This document shows, piece after piece, positions 1 to 6,973 of a stretch of 12,437 nt of DNA. The translations under genes and the position numbers were made by a program. The stretch is taken from positions 1 through 12,437 of the forward strand of contig DYNO01000090.1 in NCBI GenBank assembly GCA_020721025.1, read 5' to 3'. The notes beneath the pieces were generated by a model that saw nothing but the letters and a program-made list of their open reading frames with translations, did not search any database and was not told the DNA's origin. Positions within the stretch are counted from its first letter, which is position 1. Each line of letters begins with the position of its first letter. The DNA comes from Thiomargarita sp. Its GTDB lineage: Bacteria > Pseudomonadota > Gammaproteobacteria > Beggiatoales > Beggiatoaceae.

Positions 1-1
1 A

Positions 2-304
2 ACCATTTTGGAACGAGCTATGTCGGGAACTCACATCACTCTTGTGGTTGCCCACAGAGACAGACTTGCGAGATTTGGAATTGACCTCATTCGACAAGTC
101 ATTGAGCAAAATGGTGGAAAACTCATGGTTCTCGACGAAACTTTACTCTCGCCAGAACAAGAACTTACCAACGACTTGCTCAATATCGTCCACGTATTTT
201 CCGCAAGAATGCATGGACTTAGAAGTTATAAAAAGCAAATCCATCAAATTGTCACCGACAATGGAACAGAAACGACTGTTTCATCATTGGCACAATGTAA
301 GTAG
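2..304 (+). CDS. tnpA: IS607-family serine recombinase TnpA, C-terminal part (gene runs off the left edge)
   Basis: This is the C-terminal end of the small serine recombinase that mobilises IS607-type elements. The open frame is already open at base 2, and the TTG at base 8 is an internal codon rather than a real start, so the N-terminal DNA-binding helices and most of the catalytic domain lie outside the window. What is visible is the conserved VVAHRDRLARFG block, followed by a helix, a LSPEQELTNDLLNIVHVFSA segment and the closing ARMHGLRSYKKQ signature, all typical of IS607 TnpA. The tail after SYKKQ reads on for about 25 residues to a stop. It overlaps the start of tnpB by 92 bp in another frame, the usual layout for this family. 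Whether the recombinase is intact cannot be judged from here. Confidence 0.88.
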   Translation, partial: TILERAMSGTHITLVVAHRDRLARFGIDLIRQVIEQNGGKLMVLDETLLSPEQELTNDLLNIVHVFSARMHGLRSYKKQIHQIVTDNGTETTVSSLAQCK

Positions 305-1373
305 ATGGGTTTTCAATCAAGCACTTGCCTTCATTCGTGATTATGAAACGTGTGAAGAATTGGGTGTGAAAAAACCTTCATGGATGGACATCAAGAAGAT
401 GTTTACAAAACTACTTCCTGATTGGACAAAGGATGTTCCTTTTTTAATCAAAGGGATGGCGATTAAAGAAGCTGTCGATGCGTTTTGGGCAACACTCAAA
501 GCGCACAAGGGCAAAAAGGGTAAAATCTCCTTTCATTTTCGTAGTTGGAAAGACACAACACAATCGTGCTATGTCCCAAAGACTGCGATTTCTGTGAAGG
601 GGATTTATCCAAAAGTGTCTGGTAAAGGTTTGGAAACATTGGAATCTTTACCGTATGATGTGATGGACTCAAGATTAGTATGGCGTGCTGGAAAGTATTT
701 TCTCACTGTCCCCACAAAACAACATGTATCTTATGGCGAAAACCAAGCCCGTGTTGTTGCGATTGATCCCGGTGTGCGAACATTTTCCACGTTTTATGGA
801 ACAGATAGTTGTGGTTTTTTAGGTCAAGGCGATTTCTCACAGATTCAACGGCTTGCATTTCATTTGGACGATTTGATTTCAAGAATGTCCAAAGTAACCA
901 ATAAACAAAAGTTACGAAAGATGAAACTGGCAGCAGCGAGAATGCGTGAGAAAATCAGTAACTTAATCGACGAACTTCATCACAAAGTTGCTCTTTTCTT
1001 GGTTACGAACTTCGATTGCATTCTACTGCCCACTTTTGAAACTCAACAAATGGTCAGTCGTGGTAATCGTAAAATCCAATGCAAAACAGTGAGAAGCATG
1101 TTGACATTCGCACACTACCGATTCAAAACGTTTTTGAAACACAAAGCCTTTGAATTCGGTAAAGAAGTGATTGACGTGTGCGAAGCCTTTACCAGTAAAA
1201 CCCATCCAGAAACGGGCGAAGTGAAAAAAGTCGGTTCAGCAAAACGTATTAAGTTGTTGAATGGACAATGGATCAATCGTGACATCGTTGGCGCACGTAA
1301 TATTCTTTTGCGTGCCTTGGTAGATCAACCCCACAAAGTAACGTGGCAGTTAGTGAATGTTAGTGAATGTTAG
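213..1373 (+). CDS. tnpB: IS607-type TnpB, RNA-guided RuvC-like nuclease, zinc finger lost
   Basis: TnpB proteins are transposon-encoded nucleases guided by an RNA made from the element's right end; they are relatives of Cas12. This one is 386 residues when started at the ATG at 213; the open frame reaches back to base 42, but that part lies within tnpA and reads as out-of-frame TnpA. The N-terminal KSIKLSPTMEQK block (about residues 9-20) matches the usual TnpB beginning. RuvC-like residues are visible: Asp185 in AIDPGVRTF, Glu276 in LLPTFETQQ and Asp357 in INRDIVGARNILLRAL. The zinc-finger region between the last two motifs reads TSKTHPETGEV and later KLLNGQWINRD, so all four expected cysteines are missing. 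Length is normal and no frameshift is seen. No good ribosome binding site precedes 213, so translation is probably coupled to tnpA. Confidence 0.88.
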   Translation: MDLEVIKSKSIKLSPTMEQKRLFHHWHNVSRWVFNQALAFIRDYETCEELGVKKPSWMDIKKMFTKLLPDWTKDVPFLIKGMAIKEAVDAFWATLKAHKGKKGKISFHFRSWKDTTQSCYVPKTAISVKGIYPKVSGKGLETLESLPYDVMDSRLVWRAGKYFLTVPTKQHVSYGENQARVVAIDPGVRTFSTFYGTDSCGFLGQGDFSQIQRLAFHLDDLISRMSKVTNKQKLRKMKLAAARMREKISNLIDELHHKVALFLVTNFDCILLPTFETQQMVSRGNRKIQCKTVRSMLTFAHYRFKTFLKHKAFEFGKEVIDVCEAFTSKTHPETGEVKKVGSAKRIKLLNGQWINRDIVGARNILLRALVDQPHKVTWQLVNVSEC

Positions 1374-1378
1374 TGAAC
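1349..1378 (+). repeat. Three tandem copies of a 10-bp unit at the tnpB stop
   Basis: The unit GTTAGTGAAT occurs at 1349-1358 and 1359-1368, and again with a last-base change (GTTAGTGAAC) at 1369-1378. It codes for the last residues of TnpB and supplies its TAG stop at 1371-1373. It also provides the ATG at 1367 used by the next reading frame. Its position fits the right end of the transposon or the junction with target DNA, but the true end of the element cannot be fixed from one copy. Confidence 0.8.
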
Positions 1379-1738
1379 CTAGCATTTCCTAAGAAAAAAG
1401 GATCGGATTACATGTATGCCGGTTTGGCGATTCAAGGCACCGTGAAAGTGATGATTCGCTGTTTGGGAAAAAGTTTGGTGGCACAAGGGGTTTCTGGTGC
1501 GTTGGATGATGCCAAGATTGTTCTTAGAAAACAAGATGGTAGCATGATTGACAGCAATGACAATTGGGCAACTCACGCCTCCGCAAGCACCTTACAACAA
1601 CGTGGTCAAGCCCCCAACGAAAGTTCCGATGCTGCCATGATTGTCGATTTAAGCGATGGACTTTATACCATTGAAGTGAGCTCTGCCAATGGTCAAAGTG
1701 GAATTGGATTGATTGAAGTTTATGAAATCACTAACTAG
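1367..1738 (+). CDS. Single beta-sandwich domain protein, probably the C-terminal remnant of an exported protein
   Basis: The 123-residue product resembles a domain found repeatedly at the C-terminal ends of large exported bacterial proteins: a GLAIQG strand, VMIRCLGKSL, a GVSGALDDAKIVL strand, a NDNW motif, and a closing DGLYTIEV...GIGLIEVYEITN block. The family match is from memory of the pattern, not a search. There is no signal peptide, so the protein could not be exported as it stands. Homology-like sequence seems to run back to VNLA at residues 3-6, directly against the tnpB end, which suggests the original gene continued upstream and was interrupted by the IS607 element. Alternatively, translation starts at the ATG at 1412 (residue 16), which has AAGGA about 9 nt upstream. 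It may be a pseudogene remnant or a small expressed single-domain protein. Confidence 0.6.
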   Translation: MLVNLAFPKKKGSDYMYAGLAIQGTVKVMIRCLGKSLVAQGVSGALDDAKIVLRKQDGSMIDSNDNWATHASASTLQQRGQAPNESSDAAMIVDLSDGLYTIEVSSANGQSGIGLIEVYEITN

Positions 1739-1756
1739 GAAATGCGCAACTCCTAG
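1735..1756. repeat. 22-bp imperfect palindrome over the stop codon
   Basis: CTAGGA at 1735-1740 pairs with TCCTAG at 1751-1756, and a TGCGCA palindrome sits in the middle. It covers the TAG stop of the beta-sandwich frame. Its right half, TGCGCAACTCCTA (1743-1755), differs by one base from the terminal repeat TGCGTAACTCCTA of the MITE at 6847-6973, so it may be a leftover end of the same repeat family. It has no T-tract, so it is not a standard terminator. Confidence 0.55.
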
Positions 1757-1780
1757 AATCAACAATGTGACAGATTTTTA

Positions 1781-2028
1781 TTAAATAAAACAAATAGTTC
1801 CTCGTTCCAATGCTCCGCGTTGGAATGCAGTCCAGACGCTCCAGCGTCACCGGTTCAAATTTGATGAGTTCAACGATTGGTATCCCGCTATTGATTGTCA
1901 ATCGAGGAACAATTTTTCATCAAGATGATGAAAAACAATCAGTTAGAAATCATCACTCGTGACGCTGGAGCGTCCGGGCTGCATTCCAACGCGGAGCATT
2001 GGAACGAGGAACCGTTTGTTTTATTTAA
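1781..2028. repeat. About 250-bp inverted-repeat element with nested hairpins
   Basis: Arms of 69 nt at 1781-1849 and 1960-2028 are inverted copies with four mismatches; the inner 53 nt (1797-1849 against 1960-2012) differ at only two places. Similarity continues outward with a two-base slip to about 1772 and 2035. Each arm has an AT-rich outer part (TTAAATAAAACAA), then GTTCCTCGTTCCAATGCTCC, then a smaller hairpin, GACGCTCCAGCGTC. The 110-nt centre has its own short hairpins, including TTTTTCATC against GATGAAAAA. No open frame of note is inside, so it is a non-coding MITE or REP-type composite. No target duplication was found. It takes up most of the gap between the transposon region and hemX. 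Confidence 0.85.
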
Positions 2029-2087
2029 AAAATCTATCGCATCGTCATGTTGTTAAGTTGAATTGCTTAAAACCAGTCAAACAATTG

Positions 2088-2103
2088 AATTATCGCGATA
2101 ATT
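2088..2103. promoter_or_regulatory. 16-bp perfect palindrome upstream of hemX, candidate operator
   Basis: AATTATCGCGATAATT is perfectly self-complementary, with a further CAA/TTG match three bases outside on each side. It lies 82 bp before the hemX start and just upstream of a weak promoter-like pair, a sensible place for a dimeric regulator to bind. No known regulator is recognised, so function is inferred from symmetry and position only. Confidence 0.4.
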
Positions 2104-2106
2104 ACG

Positions 2107-2135
2107 TTGTCACAGTCAAATTGACCGGATTGAAT
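2107..2135 (+). promoter_or_regulatory. Possible sigma-70 promoter for hemX-hemY
   Basis: TTGTCA at 2107-2112 and TTGAAT at 2130-2135 are 17 bp apart. The -35 box is close to consensus; the -10 box matches at four of six positions. It lies about 50 bp before the hemX ATG and directly after the 16-bp palindrome. The region is AT-rich, so a chance match is possible. Confidence 0.3.
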
Positions 2136-2185
2136 TAAAAATTGCATTCATCCTTGTTCTGAACTCACTTTATCGAGACACGCCT

Positions 2186-3220
2186 ATGTTGAATCAACGA
2201 GGGTACACTTTCTTATTGTTTTTATTACTATTATTAACGGGAAGTACCGCATTAAGTTATTACCTGTGGGGAGAACTTCAGCAACTACGTGAACAAACCC
2301 GTAATCTTCCTCAAATTTACCAACAACTGACTGAATTACAAACGAAATTCAAAGCCTCTCCAGAGCAACAAATCCAAGTTATCAACCAAAAATTTCAACC
2401 GTTACAAGACGAGATCAAATTGCTGACTAAACAACAACAGCAAACTGAAGCCAACGTTGCGGTTTTGAGTCATCAGGTCAGCCAACTGATTGAAAATCCT
2501 GATTGGGTGATGGCAGAAGTAAATTATTTAGTCACTTTAGCGCATCATCGACTGACGATTGCCAAAGATGCTACGGGAGCGTTGCTGGCATTGACCGCAG
2601 CGGATGAACGCTTACGTCGTTTAAATAATCCGATACTGGATAAAATACGAGTGCAATTGGGCAAGGATATGTCAAATTTGCGCAATCTTGCCCCGATTGA
2701 TGTAGAAAGCATTGTGACCCGATTGGCGAATTATGTCGCGCAGACTGATAACTTTGTGTTACTTCAAGGAAAATTTTCCGAACCGGTCGCAACTGCCGCG
2801 CCAAAATCGCTCCTCGCGGAAGACAAAAATCTCGATTGGCAAGGACAACTTGCACATATCGGTGCTGCATTGCAAAACTTGGTAATCATTCGCTACAATG
2901 AAAACCCGGAAACGGGCAAATTATCAGTCGATCAGCGATTTTACGTCAGAGAAAATTTGCGTTTAAAGCTCGAAATGGCACGATTGGCAGCTTATCGGCG
3001 GGATAGTCAAAGTTTTACCGTAGCACTCAAATCTGCATGGGATTGGCTTAATCGTTATTTTGATCAACAAGATAAGACCATTCTGGCAGTGCTACAAGAT
3101 TTAACAGAAATGCAAAAAACGGTGCTGACCCAACAACTGCCAGATATATCGGAATCCTTGCGATCTTTGCAACGTGCTTCTGTGATTTTGTCTGAAACAC
3201 CAAACGTACCGAAGGAATAG
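2186..3220 (+). CDS. hemX: HemX-like inner-membrane protein
   Basis: HemX proteins of gammaproteobacteria are encoded next to haem genes and are often labelled uroporphyrinogen-III C-methyltransferase, although they lack the methyltransferase fold; their biochemical role is unsettled. The 344-residue product has a short cytoplasmic start, one membrane helix at about residues 7-29, a glutamine-rich coiled coil at about 30-105, and then a periplasmic helical domain with the family's NPDWVMAEVNYLVTLAHHRL and RLRRLNNP blocks and later LRLKLEMARLAAYRRD. The length is normal. The ribosome binding site (CGAGACACGCCT before the ATG) is poor. hemY starts 2 nt after the stop, so the two are co-transcribed. 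hemC and hemD, which precede this pair in many relatives, are not upstream here; transposon and repeat DNA are found instead. Confidence 0.87.
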   Translation: MLNQRGYTFLLFLLLLLTGSTALSYYLWGELQQLREQTRNLPQIYQQLTELQTKFKASPEQQIQVINQKFQPLQDEIKLLTKQQQQTEANVAVLSHQVSQLIENPDWVMAEVNYLVTLAHHRLTIAKDATGALLALTAADERLRRLNNPILDKIRVQLGKDMSNLRNLAPIDVESIVTRLANYVAQTDNFVLLQGKFSEPVATAAPKSLLAEDKNLDWQGQLAHIGAALQNLVIIRYNENPETGKLSVDQRFYVRENLRLKLEMARLAAYRRDSQSFTVALKSAWDWLNRYFDQQDKTILAVLQDLTEMQKTVLTQQLPDISESLRSLQRASVILSETPNVPKE

Positions 3221-3222
3221 CG

Positions 3223-4431
3223 ATGAAATGGCTCTTTAGTTTATTATTCGTGATTGCTGTTGCCGTGGGCTTTACTTGGTTTTCTCGTGAGGATCCGGGC
3301 TTTATCGTAGTTTCACGCGGAAATTGGACATTAGAGACCAGTTTATCGTTATTTATCTTGGGATTGGCAATTGCGATTTTAGCAGTTTATCTCTCGTTAA
3401 ATTTTCTGATCTGGTTGTGGCAGTTTCCCGGCAAGGTGCGGGCGCGACATGAGGCAAGGCGACAACAGAAATCGCATCAGATGTTACAGGAAGGAATATT
3501 GGCATTGTGGCGGGAACAGTGGCAAACTGCGGAACAGATTTTGGTAAAAAGTGCTTTTCATAGCGCGATTCCCGCGTTGCACTATTTGGGAGCGGCTTTT
3601 GCAACATTGCGTTTGCCGGCAACCGAAGAAACTCAAGTGCGAACTGCCGATTATTTTGATCAAGCTCGTGGCACGATGACACTCAGTGATGAAATCTTGT
3701 TCTTGCTACAAGCGAAGTCACAACAACGGGTTAATGGGGTGGCGGCGTTAAAAAGTGCGACCAGTGCTTATGCCATTGCACCGCATCATCCTGAAATTTT
3801 GCAGACCTTGCTCTCGTTGTATCAACAATCATCTGATTGGAAAAATGCGCTTTCGTTACTCACAGAAGCTAAAAAATTCAATATATTACCGCAAGAGCAA
3901 TTGAATATTTTGGAGATTCAAGCCCAAACTGCGTTATTGCAACAAGTTTTACATAAAAATGCTGCCGAAGGAGCGACTTATTGGTCTCGTTTGTCGCAAT
4001 CGCTACGGAGGCAACCGGAGTTAGTGATTGTTTATGCTCAATATTTGGCGAATGAAGGGGATGCAAGTCGAGCAGAAACTTTATTGCGTGAAACATTAGA
4101 ACAACAATGGGATGCAAAATTAATCAATGCTTACGGGCAGTTGCGTACCATTAAGCCGATAGAACAAATTCATCATGCTGAAAAATGGTTGAAATCGCAC
4201 TTTAATGATGCCGATTTGTTGCTGGCATTGGGGCGGTTGTGTATCAGAGAAAAAGCATGGGATAAAGCGGAGCAGTATTTGAAATCTGCATTGAATCAAA
4301 CACCAGCGAATCAATCAGTGAATCCTGCGATTTATCAAACGCTTGGCGAGGTGTTGAGTCAGCGGGGAGAGACTGCAATTGCGTGCGAATATTACCGCCA
4401 GGCTTTAAGCACATGGCAAACGACACATTGA
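3223..4431 (+). CDS. hemY: HemY-like membrane-anchored TPR protein
   Basis: This is the proteobacterial HemY, an inner-membrane protein with tetratricopeptide repeats that occurs with HemX; it is unrelated to the Bacillus HemY oxidase. The 402-residue product has two membrane helices, at about residues 1-20 and 41-66, separated by the conserved DPGFIVVSRGNWTLETSLSLF segment. A basic stretch (KVRARHEARRQQK) follows the second helix, and the rest is helical TPR-like sequence, including WKNALSLLTEAKKFNIL, WDKAEQYLKSALNQTPAN and a final AIACEYYRQAL repeat. AAGGAA five nucleotides or so before the ATG is a good ribosome binding site, partly inside the end of hemX. It is thought to act as a scaffold in or near tetrapyrrole synthesis, but this is not proven. 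The next gene is convergent. Confidence 0.88.
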   Translation: MKWLFSLLFVIAVAVGFTWFSREDPGFIVVSRGNWTLETSLSLFILGLAIAILAVYLSLNFLIWLWQFPGKVRARHEARRQQKSHQMLQEGILALWREQWQTAEQILVKSAFHSAIPALHYLGAAFATLRLPATEETQVRTADYFDQARGTMTLSDEILFLLQAKSQQRVNGVAALKSATSAYAIAPHHPEILQTLLSLYQQSSDWKNALSLLTEAKKFNILPQEQLNILEIQAQTALLQQVLHKNAAEGATYWSRLSQSLRRQPELVIVYAQYLANEGDASRAETLLRETLEQQWDAKLINAYGQLRTIKPIEQIHHAEKWLKSHFNDADLLLALGRLCIREKAWDKAEQYLKSALNQTPANQSVNPAIYQTLGEVLSQRGETAIACEYYRQALSTWQTTH

Positions 4432-4471
4432 TCTTGAGTCAAATTTAACGCTATTCGTGAATAAATTGGAG

Positions 4472-4612
4472 TGGGTAGTGCCACACTGGTTAGGATAATT
4501 GAAGCAATACAAGTTTATTATATTTAACAAATATGCTAATTTTCAATTATTTATATCTTGTTTGATACCTAAAAAAAAATGGCTCCGATCCTAACCAGTA
4601 TGGCACTACCCA
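4472..4612. repeat. 141-bp inverted-repeat element between convergent genes
   Basis: The 25-nt ends at 4472-4496 and 4588-4612 are inverted copies with one mismatch, beginning TGGGTAGTGCCA and ending GGTTAGGAT on the inner side. The middle is 91 bp of AT-rich DNA without an open frame. It fills the gap between hemY and the nitroreductase gene, and its transcript could fold into a long hairpin, so it may act as a terminator in both directions. No target-site duplication is visible. It is best described as a MITE-like element; the parent transposon is not recognised. Confidence 0.82.
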
Positions 4613-4629
4613 TTTTTCTCGCTGAGATA

Positions 4630-5235
4630 CTAACTTGCAATTGGGTTTTTCCAATCTCCTTCAAAAAACAGCTTATTTAGCGGCAATCGCTCACGCGTTG
4701 CAAGTTCTCGTTCCTTTAAATTGCTGTCAAGCACCGTTAATTCGGCTTGATGTCCCACAGCAATCACTGTCATTGCAGTAAAATCGGGAGGAATATTAAA
4801 AATTTCACCGACCTTTGTGATATCAAATCCGCCCATGGAATGCGCCATCAATCCCATGCTAACCGCTTGTAATATCAGATTTTCGACCGAAGCTCCCGTG
4901 TCGTATGCCGCCCAACGATTTATCCTGCCGTTATGACCAAAATTGTTAATGTGTGTAACCAAGATCAATAACGGGGCATTTTTTGCCCACACTTGATTAG
5001 CGTCTGCTAAACAACTCAATAGTTTGACCCACGCACTCAGATTTGTTTTCTTATCACAAACAATATAACGCCACGGTTGATCTCCATAGCATGAAGGTGC
5101 CCAGCGCGCCGCTTCCAACAAGGCTAACAATTCTTCACGCTTGATCGGCTTGCCACTTTCAAACGCACACGGACTCCAGCGTTTTGCAATAATATTGTGA
5201 ATGGTAACTTTTGTTTGAGCAGGTTTTTCTAACAT
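4630..5235 (-). CDS. Nitroreductase-family flavoprotein
   Basis: This 201-residue protein belongs to the FMN-dependent nitroreductase fold family, which reduces nitro compounds, quinones or other acceptors with NAD(P)H; the true substrate cannot be read from sequence. Visible family features are the N-terminal IIAKRWSPCAFES block (residues 15-27, FMN phosphate contact), the AARWAPSCYGDQPWRYIV block (42-59), and the GASVENLILQAVSMGLMAHSMGGFD helix (114-138). The C-terminal LKERELATRERLPL is also typical. The start at 5235 is chosen because AAAGGGG lies at a good distance upstream and the preceding 34 codons overlap the end of lnt and look unrelated. It follows lnt by 2 nt on the same strand, so it is probably translated from the same message. 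No link between the two functions is known. Confidence 0.85.
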   Translation of the reverse strand: MLEKPAQTKVTIHNIIAKRWSPCAFESGKPIKREELLALLEAARWAPSCYGDQPWRYIVCDKKTNLSAWVKLLSCLADANQVWAKNAPLLILVTHINNFGHNGRINRWAAYDTGASVENLILQAVSMGLMAHSMGGFDITKVGEIFNIPPDFTAMTVIAVGHQAELTVLDSNLKERELATRERLPLNKLFFEGDWKNPIAS

Positions 5236-5237
5236 CG

Positions 5238-6761
5238 TCAGCCCCTTTGTGTTAAATTTGTTGCACGATATTGTAAACCAATCACACCGAATAAGATACT
5301 GAAGCTCACAATTCCGAGTATGCCACTGTGTCCCCACTGCCCAAATGGTGTCACACCTTGATGCGGTTGCGCGGTGGTACGCAGCACTTGAATTTTAAAT
5401 TGTTCTGTTTTATCAACGATATTGCCACGAGTATCAATGACCGCAGAAATTCCTGTATTGGTCGCTCGCAATAGATACCGTCCTAATTCTAACGCCCGCA
5501 TTTGTGCAATTTGCAGATGTTGATGCGGTGCAAGGGAATCGGCAAACCATGAATCATTGCTGACATTCGCGAGAATTGTAGCATGAGGCATGGCATTACG
5601 AATTTGTTCGGGAAATGCGTCTTCAAAACAAATCGACATGCCTATTTCTTGACCTGCGGCGTGTAGATTGGGTTGTTTAAATTCGCCCCATGAGAAATCA
5701 GACATCGGTACGTCAATTAATTCAAAGATTTTGCCGAATAAACGCTGAAATGGAATATATTCGCCAAAGGGCACCAAGTGATATTTATAATAAAAATCTA
5801 TCTCCTTGCCAATCGTCACCACACCATTTAAATAACTACCATCTCGCCGCAATACGGGAACGCCCGTAATAAAATCAACGTTTTTTTCCCGATGGGTTTG
5901 ATATAAACCGAGTAGAAAATGTTGCGCTCGCGCTTCATGATAAAACACATTACTAATTGCAGTTTCCGGTAATATCACTAAATCAACATTCTGCTGCGCT
6001 TGTGCCAATTCTAAATAACGCGGCATACTGTCAGGACGGTCGGTGATGTAAAGTTTAAATTCATCGGGTGTATTGGCTTGAATCAGTGCGACTCGTAACG
6101 GTTTTCCCACCGGCTGCGTCCACGCTACAGCTTGCAATTGCCAACCGGCTATCCAGATGGCGACCAAGCTGGTGAATAAACTCAATGCGCCGAGAATGGT
6201 GCGCGCTTGCGTCAGATAAAATAATCCTGTGGCACTGAGGACGACTAACCAACTTACGCCATATACGCCCAATGCCGGTGCGAATCCAATCAGTGGCGAG
6301 TGAAATTGACTGTAGCCCAAACTGAGCCAAGGAAAACCGGACAATAACCAACCGCGCACCCATTCCATACCTGCCCAAAGCGCGGGAATAATCAGGATAT
6401 ATCTGACGAACAAGTGATTTTTAAACCAACGATTGCTGATCCAGCCGATAACTGCGGGATAAAGTGAGAGAAATACAATCAATGAAGTTGTGACCAAGAC
6501 AGCCACAATCCAATGAACTCCGCCAAACTGTGTGAAACTGATGTAAACCCACGAAACACCTACGCCAAAATAGCCAATTCCAAATAAAAAGCCATACCAA
6601 GCAGCTTGTTTTGCGGTGGCATGTTGCCAAGTTTTTAACAATAATAACAAAGAGATCAATACGAAAGGGAAAAAATCGAAGGGTGCAAACGCAAGGGGTA
6701 AGCCCGCACCGGCGAGAACAGCGAGAAATTGCAACCAAAAGAGAGCGTGCGGCATGTTCAT
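5238..6761 (-). CDS. lnt: Apolipoprotein N-acyltransferase
   Basis: Lnt adds the third acyl chain to lipoproteins at the periplasmic face of the inner membrane, which lets Lol sort them. The product is about 507 residues, close to the usual 510. Roughly the first 200 residues hold hydrophobic membrane helices with the family segments LAFAPFDFFPF and EWVRGWLLSGFPWLSLGYSQ. A carbon-nitrogen hydrolase domain follows. Counting from the farthest possible ATG at 6806, the triad is Glu281 (ILPETAISN), Lys341 (YYKYHLVPFGEYIPF) and Cys393 (MSICFEDAFPE), followed by SNDSWF, ALELGRYLLRATNTG and a last membrane helix. The start is uncertain: ATGs at 6761, 6755 and 6806 all lack a clear ribosome binding site; 6761 was picked because the first helix follows at once. 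The usual partners ybeX and ybeY are absent. Confidence 0.93.
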   Translation of the reverse strand: MNMPHALFWLQFLAVLAGAGLPLAFAPFDFFPFVLISLLLLLKTWQHATAKQAAWYGFLFGIGYFGVGVSWVYISFTQFGGVHWIVAVLVTTSLIVFLSLYPAVIGWISNRWFKNHLFVRYILIIPALWAGMEWVRGWLLSGFPWLSLGYSQFHSPLIGFAPALGVYGVSWLVVLSATGLFYLTQARTILGALSLFTSLVAIWIAGWQLQAVAWTQPVGKPLRVALIQANTPDEFKLYITDRPDSMPRYLELAQAQQNVDLVILPETAISNVFYHEARAQHFLLGLYQTHREKNVDFITGVPVLRRDGSYLNGVVTIGKEIDFYYKYHLVPFGEYIPFQRLFGKIFELIDVPMSDFSWGEFKQPNLHAAGQEIGMSICFEDAFPEQIRNAMPHATILANVSNDSWFADSLAPHQHLQIAQMRALELGRYLLRATNTGISAVIDTRGNIVDKTEQFKIQVLRTTAQPHQGVTPFGQWGHSGILGIVSFSILFGVIGLQYRATNLTQRG

Positions 6762-6846
6762 GAGTATTTTAGGTCTAAAAAAGGGCGTGAGTTTGAAACC
6801 TATCATACAACAATTTTCAGTGTCACTTGCAATATTTTGATAGAGA

Positions 6847-6973
6847 TAGGAGTTACGCAGTTCAAAATATAACTTGGACTTAATTCAGTCAGTTAGCATT
6901 TTTGGAGTGCAAATTTAAATTTGTACTCCACTTTTAAAATCAATAAGTTAATATCTCAAGTGCGTAACTCCTA
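6847..6973. mobile_element. 127-bp MITE-like element with 13-bp terminal repeats and a likely 5-bp target duplication
   Basis: TAGGAGTTACGCA at 6847-6859 is matched perfectly and inverted by TGCGTAACTCCTA at 6961-6973. Both sides are flanked by AGAGA (6842-6846 and 6974-6978), which looks like a target-site duplication. Inside is a second, nearly perfect 28-bp palindrome (6903-6930: TGGAGT, then CAAATTTAAATTTG, then ACTCCA). There is no coding capacity, so it would need a transposase from elsewhere. It lies about 86 bp upstream of the chosen lnt start, between lnt and the PEGA/WD40 gene, where it could affect expression of either. Confidence 0.8.

Noticed and set aside
42..212. Upstream extension of the tnpB reading frame to base 42
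   Set aside because: This part lies inside tnpA in another frame and does not resemble a TnpB N-terminus; the typical KSIKLSPT block follows the ATG at 213.
1800..2030. CRISPR-like array in the repeat region before hemX
   Set aside because: The repeats are two inverted arms, not evenly spaced direct repeats with spacers.
2186..3220. Calling hemX a true uroporphyrinogen-III methyltransferase
   Set aside because: The protein has a membrane anchor, a coiled coil and a helical domain; no SAM-binding methyltransferase motifs are visible.
4472..4612. Target-site duplication at the ends of the 141-bp element
   Set aside because: The flanks (TTGGAG on the left, TTTTTC on the right) do not match.
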